In this document: piece by piece, positions 57,701-64,000 of the stretch
Numbering within the stretch: position 1 is the first letter of the stretch
Layout: each line of letters starts with the position of its first letter
Source of the DNA: Climacteris rufus
Taxonomy: Eukaryota; Chordata; Aves; Passeriformes; Climacteridae
Assembly: GCA_013398175.1 (NCBI GenBank)
Contig: VZRZ01004912.1
Location: 130,463-194,462, forward strand
DNA: 64,000 nt
Reading direction: 5' to 3'
Position numbers and translations under genes: made by a program
Notes under the pieces: generated by a model
What the model saw: only the letters and a program-made list of their open reading frames with translations
What the model was told of the DNA's origin: nothing
Database searches by the model: none

Positions 57701-60700
57701 CAAATCACCTCCACTTCTCTAGGACCAATAAAAGAAGGAAAAAAAGCCAAAAGCTGGTTGTTTCTCTTCACTAACCATACCTGCATGAGCAAAATTACCA
57801 AAAGTTGACACTATATAAACGGTAGGGTAATTTTGAAAGCACCTAATTACGCCATCGTTCATCTGCATAAAAAAGCTGACATTACACAAGGTCTTTCAAG
57901 AAATTCATCCTGATAAATTAAAGGTTTACAACTCCTACATAACTTATTTACAGATTAATTTTGAAAACTCAAGTATCGTATATAATCAAAATGTTACTTA
58001 TTAACATATGGCAAGAAATTTACAGGATGTTGACATACTTCACACTTCAGTTATTTACAAACATGACTGCAGTATTTTGCAAATTACTGTTTTCTCAAAC
58101 ATCTCAGATTTCTACATTCTGCTTTTCTCTTCAGAATTATATTTTTCTTTGAAAAATAATGGAACAACATTGTATTTCACTTGTAGACCAAATGGCAGCT
58201 ACAAAAAAAAGTGAGGCTCATGTTGAAAATGGGGCTTTTTCCACTTATAACCACTAGTTGTTTTTCTGAAAAAAAAAACCAAAACAAAAAGAAAAAGCAC
58301 CCCAAAAAAACCCAACCCCGCCATTTTTTGACTAATATGTACATTCAGCATAAATGCACATAACAGCTATTTTACAATCTCCAGTAATTTTCATTCTCCA
58401 ATGATACATTTTATATTTTACCTTAAGCAATACATGCTTATGTCTAACTCAAGAGTCAAATCAAATCCTCACAAATGCTCTTAAGCTTAAATTGACTTAC
58501 AACCAAGGATTACTTTTGACATAAAAAAAAGAAATGTGGCTGTATCTTCCAGATGAAAAGATAGATTTTTTTTTTTTTCCATATGAACAGTTTCAATCAC
58601 ATGGATACAACTTAACTTAATTCCCAGAAGCAACTGATTGGAGCAGGGTACTATCAGATAATGCTAAACGACTAACTGGAAATTAATGAATGCCTAATAT
58701 AAATCTATATTTCACATATCAAAAAAATGCAATTTTAAGCAGTTCCAGAAACTGAGCAGGCTGTGATAGAAAGAAAAAATGCCCTATACAATCTACTTAC
58801 TAGCATGCTTATCTGCAAGCATTATAAGACTGTTAGAAATATCTCTTCGCCTGTAAAAGCACACCACTTTTGCTTCCACGTTTCCATTGGCAGTCTACAA
58901 GAGAAAGATAAAATCAAGTCAGAATGTATCCCTTCTCAGCTGAGTAACACAAATGAAATGCTCTCTGCTTGGAGTGTTCCCTCATATCAGTAGTTCATAC
59001 ATGATCAGTCAAGCTGAAATCAACAGAACTACTCCAATAAAGAAAAACTTTGAGAGAGGCCACTACCAATTTCAGACCAGAGAAGAGGATTAACTACAGT
59101 TATTTAGTCCTCAAAATTTGTTATTCAGCTGTTCAGAGATGCAATGCCATTATCACGCTAACAAAAGAATCCTTAAGAAATTTTAGAACCTTGTGAACAC
59201 TTTTTTGCAACCCAGCTTTAGACAGAAATGCATATTTCAAAGTACTCTGGCATTTTTTCAGAATCATGGCTAATATAACATTTATTGAAAAAGTCTTTTT
59301 GAGAGACTTTTGAGAGGTTTATTTGAAAAAGTCATGACAGGTCCTAAAATAAAACAGTTATTTAGCTTATTGTTGCTTTCATGACTTGTTACAGGGATCA
59401 CACTATTCAGCCTGATAATGTAAAGAATTTACTAATATTTGGAGAGCTGTACCCTCCTTCTTGGAGAGAACAAAAGTACTTTTTTACCTTGAGTTACTTA
59501 TTTAAAACTGAAAAGTATAATATTTTAATTAAGTTTCTTAAAAAAAAAAAAAAAAAAGAGTTGTCCCTGGTAGAACAATAATCAAAGCATTTGCATAACA
59601 TCTAAACATTTTCTGAAGATCTTTAACATATGAAAGCAACCATTCACATTCAAGATATCTGGACTACAAACCCCAAAGTCTCTTTAAAAAAAAATAAATA
59701 AATCAATACATGACTCTGCTTTACCCTTCATGAGCAAGATTAAATTATAGCAGTGAAGCTTAAAGATAATAAACATTACATTCAAAACATGATCAGAATC
59801 ACTTCAATTACTGTGAACAAAGAATATTCTTCTCCGATAAAAGTCCAGAATGATTTGTCATGCACAAGTTCAGTGGATGTTGTGTTGAACAGCAGCAACA
59901 GATAATGTGGTAGATATCTGCAATGGGGTAGTGTTATGTTTCTTTAATAAGAACAAAACCACTTGTAGGTCACCACTTTTTAAATTTATATTCTAGCCAC
60001 TGGGTGAGAAATATCTTTATTTACATCATAATGGGCATTTTGATAATTAACTTTTGAAGTAAGGCATCAGTAAGTTTTAATACTGCTTGAGGGAAAAGTA
60101 AAAATATGCCATGCTAAAAAAATTATATATATATATGAACCCCACACTATTCTTAGTAGTGTAAGAGTCAAGAAAAATAATCATGCTTTCCCCAAAATAA
60201 CACTCAATAGAGCTTCCATTTTTTAGGAAAATACACTCAGGATAAAGACAGAGAATACAGTCTGTACTTCATTCAAAAGCCCATTCTTCGTTCACAGCTG
60301 CCAATAGGCAGAGCAATAAACAGCCACAGAAGTCACATATTCTGTTATTTGATCACTGCAAAGTCTCTCTGGTACCTTCCAGCTCTTTACACATATATCT
60401 AAAAGAAGACACATTACACGGTCGCTGTCATTCCACATGGATTCACAGTGTCATCATCATCCAGAGAATTAAATTCATTCGTTTCCACAAGCATTCATAG
60501 AACACATTTGATAATTTTTGCAGCAGAGTAATTCTGTTCACCAGGAATGATCAAGTGGGTGTTTCCTCAGATAACAGGGTAGAATTACAGGATATCACAT
60601 AGCAAGTTTTCAGTATCTAAACATACACATAGCAAATCTCAAGGAAGTAAAAAACAAACAAACAAACCAACCAACCAACCAAAAAAAACAAAAAAAAAAA

Positions 60701-60936
60701 AAAAAACCAAAACCAACCAAACAAACAAAAACAAAAAAAAAACACCACCAACAAAACCACCAGAAAACCCTACCACAGTAGAAACCTTACAGGACGGAAA
60801 TAATTCTCAGTTTTGACAAGCGCACTGACTATTGCCAAAGGTTAGGAAAGAATCTTAGATACTTGTACCTTGTTAAGTTCTTCAATTCTCCTAATGAGAT
60901 ATGGATTGCTGGAAGAATTTTCAAAATAAACATAAT
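9613..60936 (-). CDS. MTA3: MTA3, partial gene (coding exons 2-7)
   Basis: MTA proteins are nuclear subunits of the NuRD corepressor. Their ELM2-SANT region recruits HDAC1/2 and their BAH domain contributes to chromatin or complex contacts; MTA3 is known for repressing SNAI1 and for acting with BCL6. Six minus-strand exons with canonical AG/GT borders join in frame at 60869-60936, 58801-58894, 39990-40116, 26996-27059, 25910-26027 and 9613-9715. They give about 191 continuous residues with no stop or frameshift. The paralogue call rests on a short acidic linker after LADKHA, where MTA1 has a longer insert, and on segments such as DTFFYSLVYDPSLKTLLADK and EIRVGPRYQAD, which from memory fit MTA3 better than MTA1 or MTA2. 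Exon 1 is missing, probably in the N gap at 62514-63282. The exons for the rest of ELM2, SANT, the GATA finger and the C-terminus lie outside the window. Exon numbers assume a single short first coding exon, as in known family members. Confidence 0.93.
10508..10566. repeat. Short tandem repeat, about 23-base period
   Basis: The 19-mer TAGAATAACACCAATAACT occurs at 10525-10543 and again, identically, at 10548-10566, separated by AGCC. A partial upstream copy (AGCCTAGAATAACA) sits at 10507-10520. This gives about two and a half copies of a 23-base unit. Confidence 0.85.
15228..15313. repeat. A-rich AAAC-type tract
   Basis: Runs of 12 and 10 A interspersed with AAC, AAAT and CCCCACCCC segments. 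This is simple-sequence DNA of the same A-rich style as other tracts in this gene. The minus-strand ORF across it (14885-15295) is a by-product of the poly(T) and is not a gene. Confidence 0.75.
19197..19213. repeat. Poly(A) tract, 17 bases
   Basis: An uninterrupted run of A within intron 6, with no identifiable retroposed body beside it. Confidence 0.85.
19430..20060. other. GC-richer unidentified intronic block
   Basis: This segment is clearly richer in G and C than the surrounding intron, with repeated CTGCTGG, GCTGGGAACAG and CTGCCAG words. Similar GCTGGGAACAG words occur at about 19448 and 19929. It has short ORFs on both strands (for example minus 19863-20075 and 19609-19791), none with a family motif I recognise. 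It could be a decayed transposable element or an old noncoding exon. I do not assign a function. Confidence 0.4.
25861..25884. repeat. TTTG microsatellite
   Basis: Four TTTG units flanked by T runs, 26 bases beyond the donor side of exon 6. On the MTA3 sense strand it reads as AAAC/A-rich sequence just after the exon 6 donor. Confidence 0.85.
25910..26027 (-). CDS. MTA3: MTA3 exon 6 (BAH end and ELM2 start)
   Basis: This 118-base exon encodes DTFFYSLVYDPSLKTLLADK, then GEIRVGPRYQADVPDMLVE and the first base of a Gly codon (about residues 128-167). The first part closes the BAH domain. GEIRVG...YQADVP is the start of the ELM2 domain, which in the family wraps around HDAC1/2. The acceptor is TCTTTTTCAG and the donor AAG/GTAAAT. 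The PSLKTLLADK wording fits MTA3 rather than the paralogues. The reading frame runs on past the donor into intron for a few residues, so the splice site and not a stop sets the end. Confidence 0.96.
26028..26995 (-). other. MTA3: MTA3 intron 5
   Basis: A short 968-base intron between exons 6 and 5. It is AT-rich and contains two copies of ATTTGATATTTGAA (26270-26283 and 26290-26303). The plus-strand open frame of 136 codons at 26455-26865 has no recognisable motif and lies antisense inside the intron, so I treat it as chance. Confidence 0.9.
26996..27059 (-). CDS. MTA3: MTA3 exon 5 (end of BAH domain)
   Basis: This 64-base exon supplies the third base of the split Arg codon and then GKCSVALLNETESVLSYLEK plus E, ending on a codon boundary (about residues 107-127). 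The HIRGKCSV motif, completed across the exon 4/5 junction, is conserved in all MTA proteins. The acceptor is TTTGTGTAG, a less pyrimidine-rich tract than its neighbours, and the donor is GAG/GTAATG. It is 968 bases from exon 6, the shortest intron in the window. Confidence 0.95.
29020..29050. repeat. AAT microsatellite
   Basis: AAATAAATAATAATAATAAT units followed by an A run, within intron 4. Confidence 0.75.
30864..30900. repeat. AAAC microsatellite with poly(A)
   Basis: Five AAAC units lead into a run of about 14 A. This is simple-sequence DNA in intron 4. Confidence 0.85.
31984..31996. repeat. Poly(T) tract, 13 bases
   Basis: An uninterrupted run of T on the plus strand within intron 4. 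Confidence 0.8.
33914..33996 (-). mobile_element. CR1 LINE 3' fragment, minus orientation
   Basis: The segment reads AATCATTTAGGCTAGAAAAG then ACCTTTAAGATCATCAAGTCC, the reverse complement of the familiar 3' end of avian CR1 elements (GGACTTGATGATCTTAAAGGT...). Similarity fades after about 33996. CR1 is the dominant non-LTR retrotransposon of birds, usually 5'-truncated as here. The exact left and right limits are estimates. Confidence 0.8.
34905..35001. repeat. A-rich AAC/CCAAAA tract
   Basis: About 100 bases of A runs broken by C, CC and CCC. It gives a low-complexity Asn/Lys-rich reading frame that is not a gene. Confidence 0.8.
36250..36600. other. GC-richer unidentified block in intron 4
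   Basis: Balanced-GC sequence inside AT-rich intron, open in two plus frames (36257-36508 and 36270-36545) and one minus frame (36324-36551). The first frame is rich in Trp and Cys and ends QNCTCTCRD, but I recognise no domain, and none of the frames is flanked by a convincing pair of splice sites. A decayed transposon or noncoding exon is possible. Confidence 0.35.
37740..38340 (+). mobile_element. Diverged CR1 LINE fragment, plus orientation
   Basis: The order of recognisable pieces follows a CR1 element from late reverse transcriptase to 3' region: a GTCATCCAACCTGACTCCAGCAAGGC block (about 37755-37780, degraded from the FSKAFD-coding part), a TTTAATATCTTTATTAA and GCAGATGATATTAAACTGG part (about 37949-38010), and a GAGCCAGGCTCC...CAGTGACAGGACACGAGG part (about 38095-38136). 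Many substitutions and small gaps make it an old copy with no intact frame. The limits are approximate. Confidence 0.7.
38970..39263 (+). mobile_element. CR1 LINE 3' end, plus orientation
   Basis: This is a well-preserved CR1 tail: GTGACCAGTGACAGGACCC, GGTTTAGACTGGATATCAGG, GGCACTGGAACAGGCTCCCC, then GGAGTTGGACTCGATGACCT and a terminal ATTCTGTGCTTCTGTGA that matches the short direct repeats at the 3' end of CR1. It begins within an element unit already represented in the copy just to the left, so it is a separate insertion. The minus-strand ORF 38821-39165 here is a shadow. Confidence 0.92.
39990..40116 (-). CDS. MTA3: MTA3 exon 4 (acidic linker and BAH domain)
   Basis: This 127-base exon completes the split Lys codon, continues with an acidic stretch (EVEEESETTIEVDLTDKQK) and then [20 protein letters not shown], ending HI plus two bases of an Arg codon (about residues 64-106). 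The acidic linker is short and lacks the long insert found at this point in MTA1, which is the main support for calling the gene MTA3. The acceptor is TTCTCTGCAG and the donor CAG/GTAAGA, both strong. The exon is isolated between introns of 12.9 and 18.7 kb, with transposon remnants on both sides. Confidence 0.96.
41601..42121 (+). mobile_element. Solo LTR of an avian endogenous retrovirus (ERVL-like)
   Basis: The 521-base segment starts TGTGCTGGTTTTGGGCTGGG and ends GGTTAAACCACACCA, with TG...CA-type termini. Inside are ACCCCACCCCACCAGCGAGG, CTGACCAAAGGGATATCCCA and CAGCATATTAAG (a TATA-like position). These words match a long terminal repeat that is very common in bird genomes and that I associate with ERVL-type elements. 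No gag, pol or env remains on either side, so it is a solo LTR. Flanks ATGTTTA (41594-41600) and ATGTTTT (42122-42128) look like an imperfect target-site duplication. The 3' part seems shortened against the form I remember. It lies in intron 3, antisense to MTA3. Confidence 0.85.
44021..44945 (-). mobile_element. CR1 LINE copy, minus orientation
   Basis: The left end (GAGTAATTCAGGCTGGAAGG...GTCTCCAGC) is the reverse complement of a CR1 3' end. Farther right come ACTGGATGCAATGCACC, CCAGGATGCTCTTGGCCAACT, GCAAGACTTGGCATTTG, TGCCACCTGCAAACATGATAAG, and ACCACCACTCTTTGACTCAG...CAATTAGTTTTTAATTCACC. This matches, in order, the antisense of a longer CR1 copy reaching well into the ORF2 region. It is old and full of substitutions. 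The open frames at 44481-44934 are shadows of it. The ends are approximate. Confidence 0.8.
49759..49781. repeat. TA/CA microsatellite
   Basis: About eight AT units followed by three AC units, in intron 3. It is a likely length-polymorphic site. Confidence 0.85.
53135..53246. repeat. AAAC microsatellite and long poly(A) with one N
   Basis: Four to five AAAC units run into about 25 A, then CCAAAACC spacers and further A runs. One base at 53203 is unresolved, showing that the assembly had difficulty here. The open frames across it on both strands are products of the low complexity. Confidence 0.9.
54392..54458 (+). mobile_element. CR1 LINE 3' tail fragment
   Basis: GGCTGGATTTGGAGGTCTTT then TCCAACTCTCATGACTGTATA matches the final part of a CR1 element (GATCTTGGAGGTCTTTTCCAACC...ATGATTCTATGA). 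Only about 65 bases are recognisable, so the left limit is uncertain. Confidence 0.65.
54925..54938. repeat. Poly(T) tract, 14 bases
   Basis: An uninterrupted T run in intron 3, between the two short CR1 tails. Confidence 0.8.
55138..55227 (+). mobile_element. CR1 LINE 3' tail fragment
   Basis: GTTCTTGGAACGGTCCTGGGCAGGGCC...TCCCTTCTAACTCAGGATAT ends in ATTCTATGACTCTATGA, the characteristic 3' repeats of CR1. It is a heavily 5'-truncated copy of about 90 bases, in the orientation opposite to MTA3. Confidence 0.88.
58269..58319. repeat. A-rich CCAAAAC tract
   Basis: Runs of A split by CC, CCCC and CCC. Simple sequence about 480 bases beyond the exon 3 donor, on the intron 3 side. Confidence 0.75.
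58566..58578. repeat. Poly(T) tract, 13 bases
   Basis: An uninterrupted T run in intron 3 near exon 3. Confidence 0.8.
58801..58894 (-). CDS. MTA3: MTA3 exon 3 (BAH domain)
   Basis: This 94-base exon encodes T-A-N-G-N-V-E-A-K-V-V-C-F-Y followed by RRRDISNSLIMLADKHA, plus the first base of a Lys codon (about residues 33-63). The VEAKVVCFYRRRDIS block is a BAH-domain signature of the MTA family. The acceptor is a CT-rich tract ending TTGTAG and the donor is CTA/GTAAGT, a full match to the intronic consensus. It follows exon 2 without loss of frame. Having Leu-Ile-Met before LADKHA and going straight into the acidic segment of the next exon argues for MTA3 over MTA2. Confidence 0.95.
59540..59557. 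repeat. Poly(A) tract, 18 bases
   Basis: An uninterrupted A run in intron 2, with no identifiable retroposed body upstream of it. Confidence 0.85.
60649..60762. repeat. AAAC/CCAA compound tract
   Basis: About 114 bases of AAAC units, then CCAACCAACCAACC at 60667-60680, then A runs with CCAAAACC and ACC spacers. On the MTA3 sense strand the CCAA part reads GGTTGGTTGGTTGG, about 190 bases downstream of the exon 2 donor. Confidence 0.9.
60869..60936 (-). CDS. MTA3: MTA3 exon 2 (start of BAH domain)
   Basis: This 68-base exon begins with the last two bases of a split Asp codon and reads YVYFENSSSNPYLIRRIEEL followed by NK, ending on a codon boundary. These residues, about 10-32 of the protein, open the BAH domain and are nearly invariant among MTA1, MTA2 and MTA3. 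The acceptor side is a strong pyrimidine tract ending TTTCAG. The donor reads AAG/GTACAAGT, which is weak at positions +4 to +6. The exon start requires a preceding exon that ends in G, which fits the family's short first coding exon. Confidence 0.95.
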
Positions 60937-62269
60937 CTGAAAGGAGAAAAAGGAAAGTTGCTGAAATACCAAAAAAAAATATGTGACGGCATACCATTAT
61001 TAATCCAAAAATTTTCTTCTGAACCTAAAAGTTCTCAAAGGGCTGAGATTTATTCGTGAGTGTTAAGAAAGTGGATTATTTCTACACTGATATTTAACAT
61101 AATTGTTTCCTAAATTCTGGTTATAACTGCACTACTTGTGCTTTAACAATCATGCTGGAAAAAGAGTTAAATGCCTTGTGTTGCAGCTTACACTGTAATC
61201 CAGTAACCCACACACTCCATAAATCTTGACACAGAAGCAGCAATTTCTCACAATTGATTAGAAGAAGATTTAAGAACTGAGCACTTTTGTGAGTTTATTA
61301 TAGAGATTAATATTTCTGTAAGAGATGCCACCTCACACTGATCATCAGATAAATGTGTGGCAGTACAGTTGCCCCAATGACTAATGAATGTTTTACGATA
61401 CTTACTCTCGTTGTCCTCTCTGTCCAGTAAGATGCAAACTATATTAAGCAGTAATTGTCATGAGATTAGCAAGGACCTTCCAGGACAAAATCTCTTTCAG
61501 CATCATTAATATAAAAATATTTTCAGTGAGTATATGGAAGTTTACTCATATCCTGAAAGCTGCTCTCATGTAACATACAAAGAATTGACATGCAGCGCAT
61601 TTCCTTGAATAGTTTTCTGAAAACTTTTTTTTGTCAAATGAAAAAGTACCCATCAAATGCCAACCACACTTTCAATTTGATATTGGACTTCTGCACCATG
61701 CACCTTGCAAACTTTATTTTTAAAAATCAGAGGAGGAACCATAATGATGTATAAAACTGCTCTGCATTGCTTTGATGCTACATTACAACGAAACAGAACT
61801 TCAGGTAGTTCTAAGGAAAGAATATGATCTCTGGACCTTGTTCACGATTGCTTATTAAGCTTATAATGAAAAAAATGAGAACTAATGACCTAAGAGGTAA
61901 ACCCTACCCACTACCTGCTCAGAGAAGATTAATTTCATGAGTCAAGGCTGATGGGACTACAATCTAAATGCCCTAATGAGGGAGTATGCAGATGGAAGAT
62001 TTGTAGCTGTATCAGCATATCTCAAAGCATTAGCAGAAAGATATTCTCATTTCCACGTATCTTCCCTCTCAGCTCTGGCTGTTGAGAGAGCAAGAGGACA
62101 GAGCGAATTTTGAGCACTCAGCACTGCACACCTAACTTGAGCGGTGCACCTGAGCCACAGCGCTGGGCACGCTGCCACCTTCGTTCCCTCCGTAAGGGAG
62201 GGAAAGTTATCCGTGTCATTTTCGACAGGCTGGGGGTGGGAAGACAAACCTTTGCCGTGTTTTTCACCG
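60937..62269 (-). other. MTA3: MTA3 intron 1 (visible part)
   Basis: AT-rich sequence between exon 2 and the CpG island. Composition shifts to high GC from about 62.1 kb. No exon-like element was recognised. The true 5' end of the intron lies in or beyond the N gap. Confidence 0.75.
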
Positions 62270-63680
62270 CCTAAATGCCCCCTGCCCCCCGCCCTGTGCC
62301 AAGCAGTCACGTATCAGGGCGCTCCTCAAGGGGTCACGGCGATAAAGCAGGGAAGCTGACAGAAATCCCCCGGTTACACAGCCGGATTAATTATTTATCC
62401 CCGGCAGAGCAAGGAAGGCGTGGAGAAACTCCGCCGTGGGAGCGAGGGCGGGCGCGGGGGCAGGGGAGCGGCTCGGAGGGAAGCGCCCCCCGGGGTGGGC
62501 GCCGGCCGCCCGTNNNNNNNNNNNNNNNNNNNNNNNNNNNNNNNNNNNNNNNNNNNNNNNNNNNNNNNNNNNNNNNNNNNNNNNNNNNNNNNNNNNNNNN
62601 NNNNNNNNNNNNNNNNNNNNNNNNNNNNNNNNNNNNNNNNNNNNNNNNNNNNNNNNNNNNNNNNNNNNNNNNNNNNNNNNNNNNNNNNNNNNNNNNNNNN
62701 NNNNNNNNNNNNNNNNNNNNNNNNNNNNNNNNNNNNNNNNNNNNNNNNNNNNNNNNNNNNNNNNNNNNNNNNNNNNNNNNNNNNNNNNNNNNNNNNNNNN
62801 NNNNNNNNNNNNNNNNNNNNNNNNNNNNNNNNNNNNNNNNNNNNNNNNNNNNNNNNNNNNNNNNNNNNNNNNNNNNNNNNNNNNNNNNNNNNNNNNNNNN
62901 NNNNNNNNNNNNNNNNNNNNNNNNNNNNNNNNNNNNNNNNNNNNNNNNNNNNNNNNNNNNNNNNNNNNNNNNNNNNNNNNNNNNNNNNNNNNNNNNNNNN
63001 NNNNNNNNNNNNNNNNNNNNNNNNNNNNNNNNNNNNNNNNNNNNNNNNNNNNNNNNNNNNNNNNNNNNNNNNNNNNNNNNNNNNNNNNNNNNNNNNNNNN
63101 NNNNNNNNNNNNNNNNNNNNNNNNNNNNNNNNNNNNNNNNNNNNNNNNNNNNNNNNNNNNNNNNNNNNNNNNNNNNNNNNNNNNNNNNNNNNNNNNNNNN
63201 NNNNNNNNNNNNNNNNNNNNNNNNNNNNNNNNNNNNNNNNNNNNNNNNNNNNNNNNNNNNNNNNNNNNNNNNNNNNNNNNNNCCCGGGGCGGGTCGCGGG
63301 CAGGGCCGGCCGCAGGTGGGGTGGGGCCGCCCGCGCCGGGAGGTGCGGGTGCGCGGCCACGCTCCTCGCCGTGCCCCAGGCACGCCACGTTTGGCGGACT
63401 CCCGCCGCTTTGTCCCTCTCCTCTCCGGCCCTCTCTGGATTTGGGGGGTTTTTGGCGGTTGCCTCTCCCGCGGCGCCACCGAAGGACCTCTCCCCCTTGG
63501 CAGCTCCCAGTAGTATCCCAGAGAAAGTTTGTTTCTTTTGCAGCACCTGTTGGTGGTGGGTTTGGCGGCCCCTTTGTTCGCCTCCGGAGCGCGGTCCCGC
63601 GGGCAGCCCCGCGGGCAGCTCCGGAACCCCCAGCCCGCCCCGGGCACGCTGCCTCTCGGAGCTCTCCGCCGTTCGGATAA
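62270..63680 (-). promoter_or_regulatory. MTA3: CpG island, presumed MTA3 promoter and 5' region
   Basis: From about 62270 the sequence becomes GC-rich with many CpG dinucleotides (for example GCGAGGGCGGGCGCGG near 62441-62456 and GGCCGCCCGCGCCGG near 63324-63338). This continues to about 63680, interrupted by the N run. A GC box, GGGGCGGG, lies at 63286-63293. Its place just upstream of MTA3 exon 2, with exon 1 unaccounted for, makes it the likely promoter. The transcription start and the ATG cannot be placed. Confidence 0.8.
62514..63282. other. Assembly gap, 769 N
   Basis: A run of 769 undetermined bases inside the CpG island. The family's first coding exon (short, ending in G to complete the Asp codon) is not found in the visible flanks and is most likely here. 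The long open frames that cross this region in several frames exist only because N is read through, and they are not genes. Confidence 0.97.
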
Positions 63681-64000
63681 GGCAGCTTGCTCACTACAGG
63701 CAGCAGAAAACATCTACGACAGAATAAAGATAAATCTAGCAGCTGGTCTCGGAGTCAGGAAGCGTCGAAGATGCTTACAAATCATACGATGAGAGAGATG
63801 CTTCAAAAGCATCAATACCGGTGTAACACGAAGCCATTTCCCCCTGTTTATACAAAGTTCACACCATCACAAACAATCCATACACTTTACAAACAAATTG
63901 ATCCTGCTGTGGCATGCTTTCTTGAGAGAGAAATGCTTGTTATCATCTTCCTGCAAGGAAGGGGATGATTTATTATTTGTTTCATGTCCTGGATATTTAT
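63681..64000. other. Sequence upstream of the CpG island
   Basis: Composition falls back toward genome average. Overlapping plus-strand frames (63529-63792, 63687-63968) have no recognised motif. A pyrimidine-rich tract ending TTTTGCAG at about 63525-63543 resembles a plus-strand splice acceptor, which could belong to a divergent noncoding transcript, but nothing else supports one. Confidence 0.4.

Larger units (their letters stand above)
40117..58800 (-). other. MTA3: MTA3 intron 3
   Basis: An 18.7-kb intron, the longest complete one in the window. It contains a solo LTR (41601-42121), a CR1 in minus orientation (about 44021-44945), two short plus-orientation CR1 tails (about 54392-54458 and 55138-55227), a TA/CA microsatellite (49759-49781), a long A-rich tract with one unresolved base (53135-53246) and further homopolymers. 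The stretch from about 45 to 53 kb holds nothing I can identify beyond AT-rich single-copy sequence. Confidence 0.85.
58895..60868 (-). other. MTA3: MTA3 intron 2
   Basis: A 1,974-base intron between exons 2 and 3. It contains a run of 18 A (59540-59557), a short TA repeat at about 60122-60136 and the large AAAC/CCAA tract at 60649-60762. No other gene feature was seen. Confidence 0.9.

Noticed and set aside
62275..63727. Six long open frames of 383-440 codons on both strands
   Set aside because: Most of each frame is N. They exist only because undetermined codons are not stops, and the visible ends are low-complexity CpG-island translations.
1..64000. Search for a novel multi-gene or defence-type system, CRISPR or RNA gene
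   Set aside because: The window is one vertebrate gene with long introns. No array of spaced repeats, tRNA-like fold or clustered unknown genes was seen.

Overview
This is vertebrate, almost certainly avian, nuclear DNA and probably from a neoavian or songbird lineage. The evidence is AT-rich sequence with no dense coding, GT-AG introns, several CR1 LINE fragments with the bird-type 3' ends, a solo LTR resembling an abundant bird endogenous-retrovirus family, and a CpG-island promoter partly lost to an assembly gap.

The window holds one recognisable protein-coding gene, read on the minus strand: MTA3 (metastasis-associated protein 3), a subunit of the NuRD histone deacetylase and chromatin-remodelling complex. 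Six coding exons can be read, here numbered 2 to 7: 60869-60936, 58801-58894, 39990-40116, 26996-27059, 25910-26027 and 9613-9715. Their splice phases agree across all five junctions. Together they encode about 191 consecutive residues (about residues 10-201 of the family protein), covering nearly all of the BAH domain and the first half of the ELM2 domain. Exon 1, with the start codon, is not visible and most likely lies in the 769-base N run inside the CpG island at about 62.3-63.7 kb. The exons for the rest of ELM2, the SANT domain, the GATA-type zinc finger and the C-terminus must lie left of position 1.

Layout from gene 5' to 3' (right to left): upstream sequence (63.7-64 kb); CpG island with gap (62.3-63.7 kb); intron 1; exon 2; intron 2 (about 2 kb, with a large AAAC/CCAA tract); exon 3; intron 3 (18.7 kb, with CR1 fragments, a nearly 1-kb antisense-placed CR1 and the solo LTR); exon 4; intron 4 (12.9 kb, with a pair of CR1 copies next to exon 4); exon 5; intron 5 (968 bases); exon 6; intron 6 (16.2 kb); exon 7; then 9.6 kb of intron 7 with no recognised exon.

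I found no tRNA, rRNA, CRISPR, operon or other autonomous gene system and no convincing second protein-coding gene. Most short ORFs here are chance ORFs in intronic or repeat DNA. The points most worth a second look are the missing exon 1, a weak exon-2 donor with an alternative 6 bases away, a G-quadruplex-capable TTGG tract just inside intron 2, the cluster of transposon insertions around exon 4, and a few GC-richer intronic blocks I could not identify.
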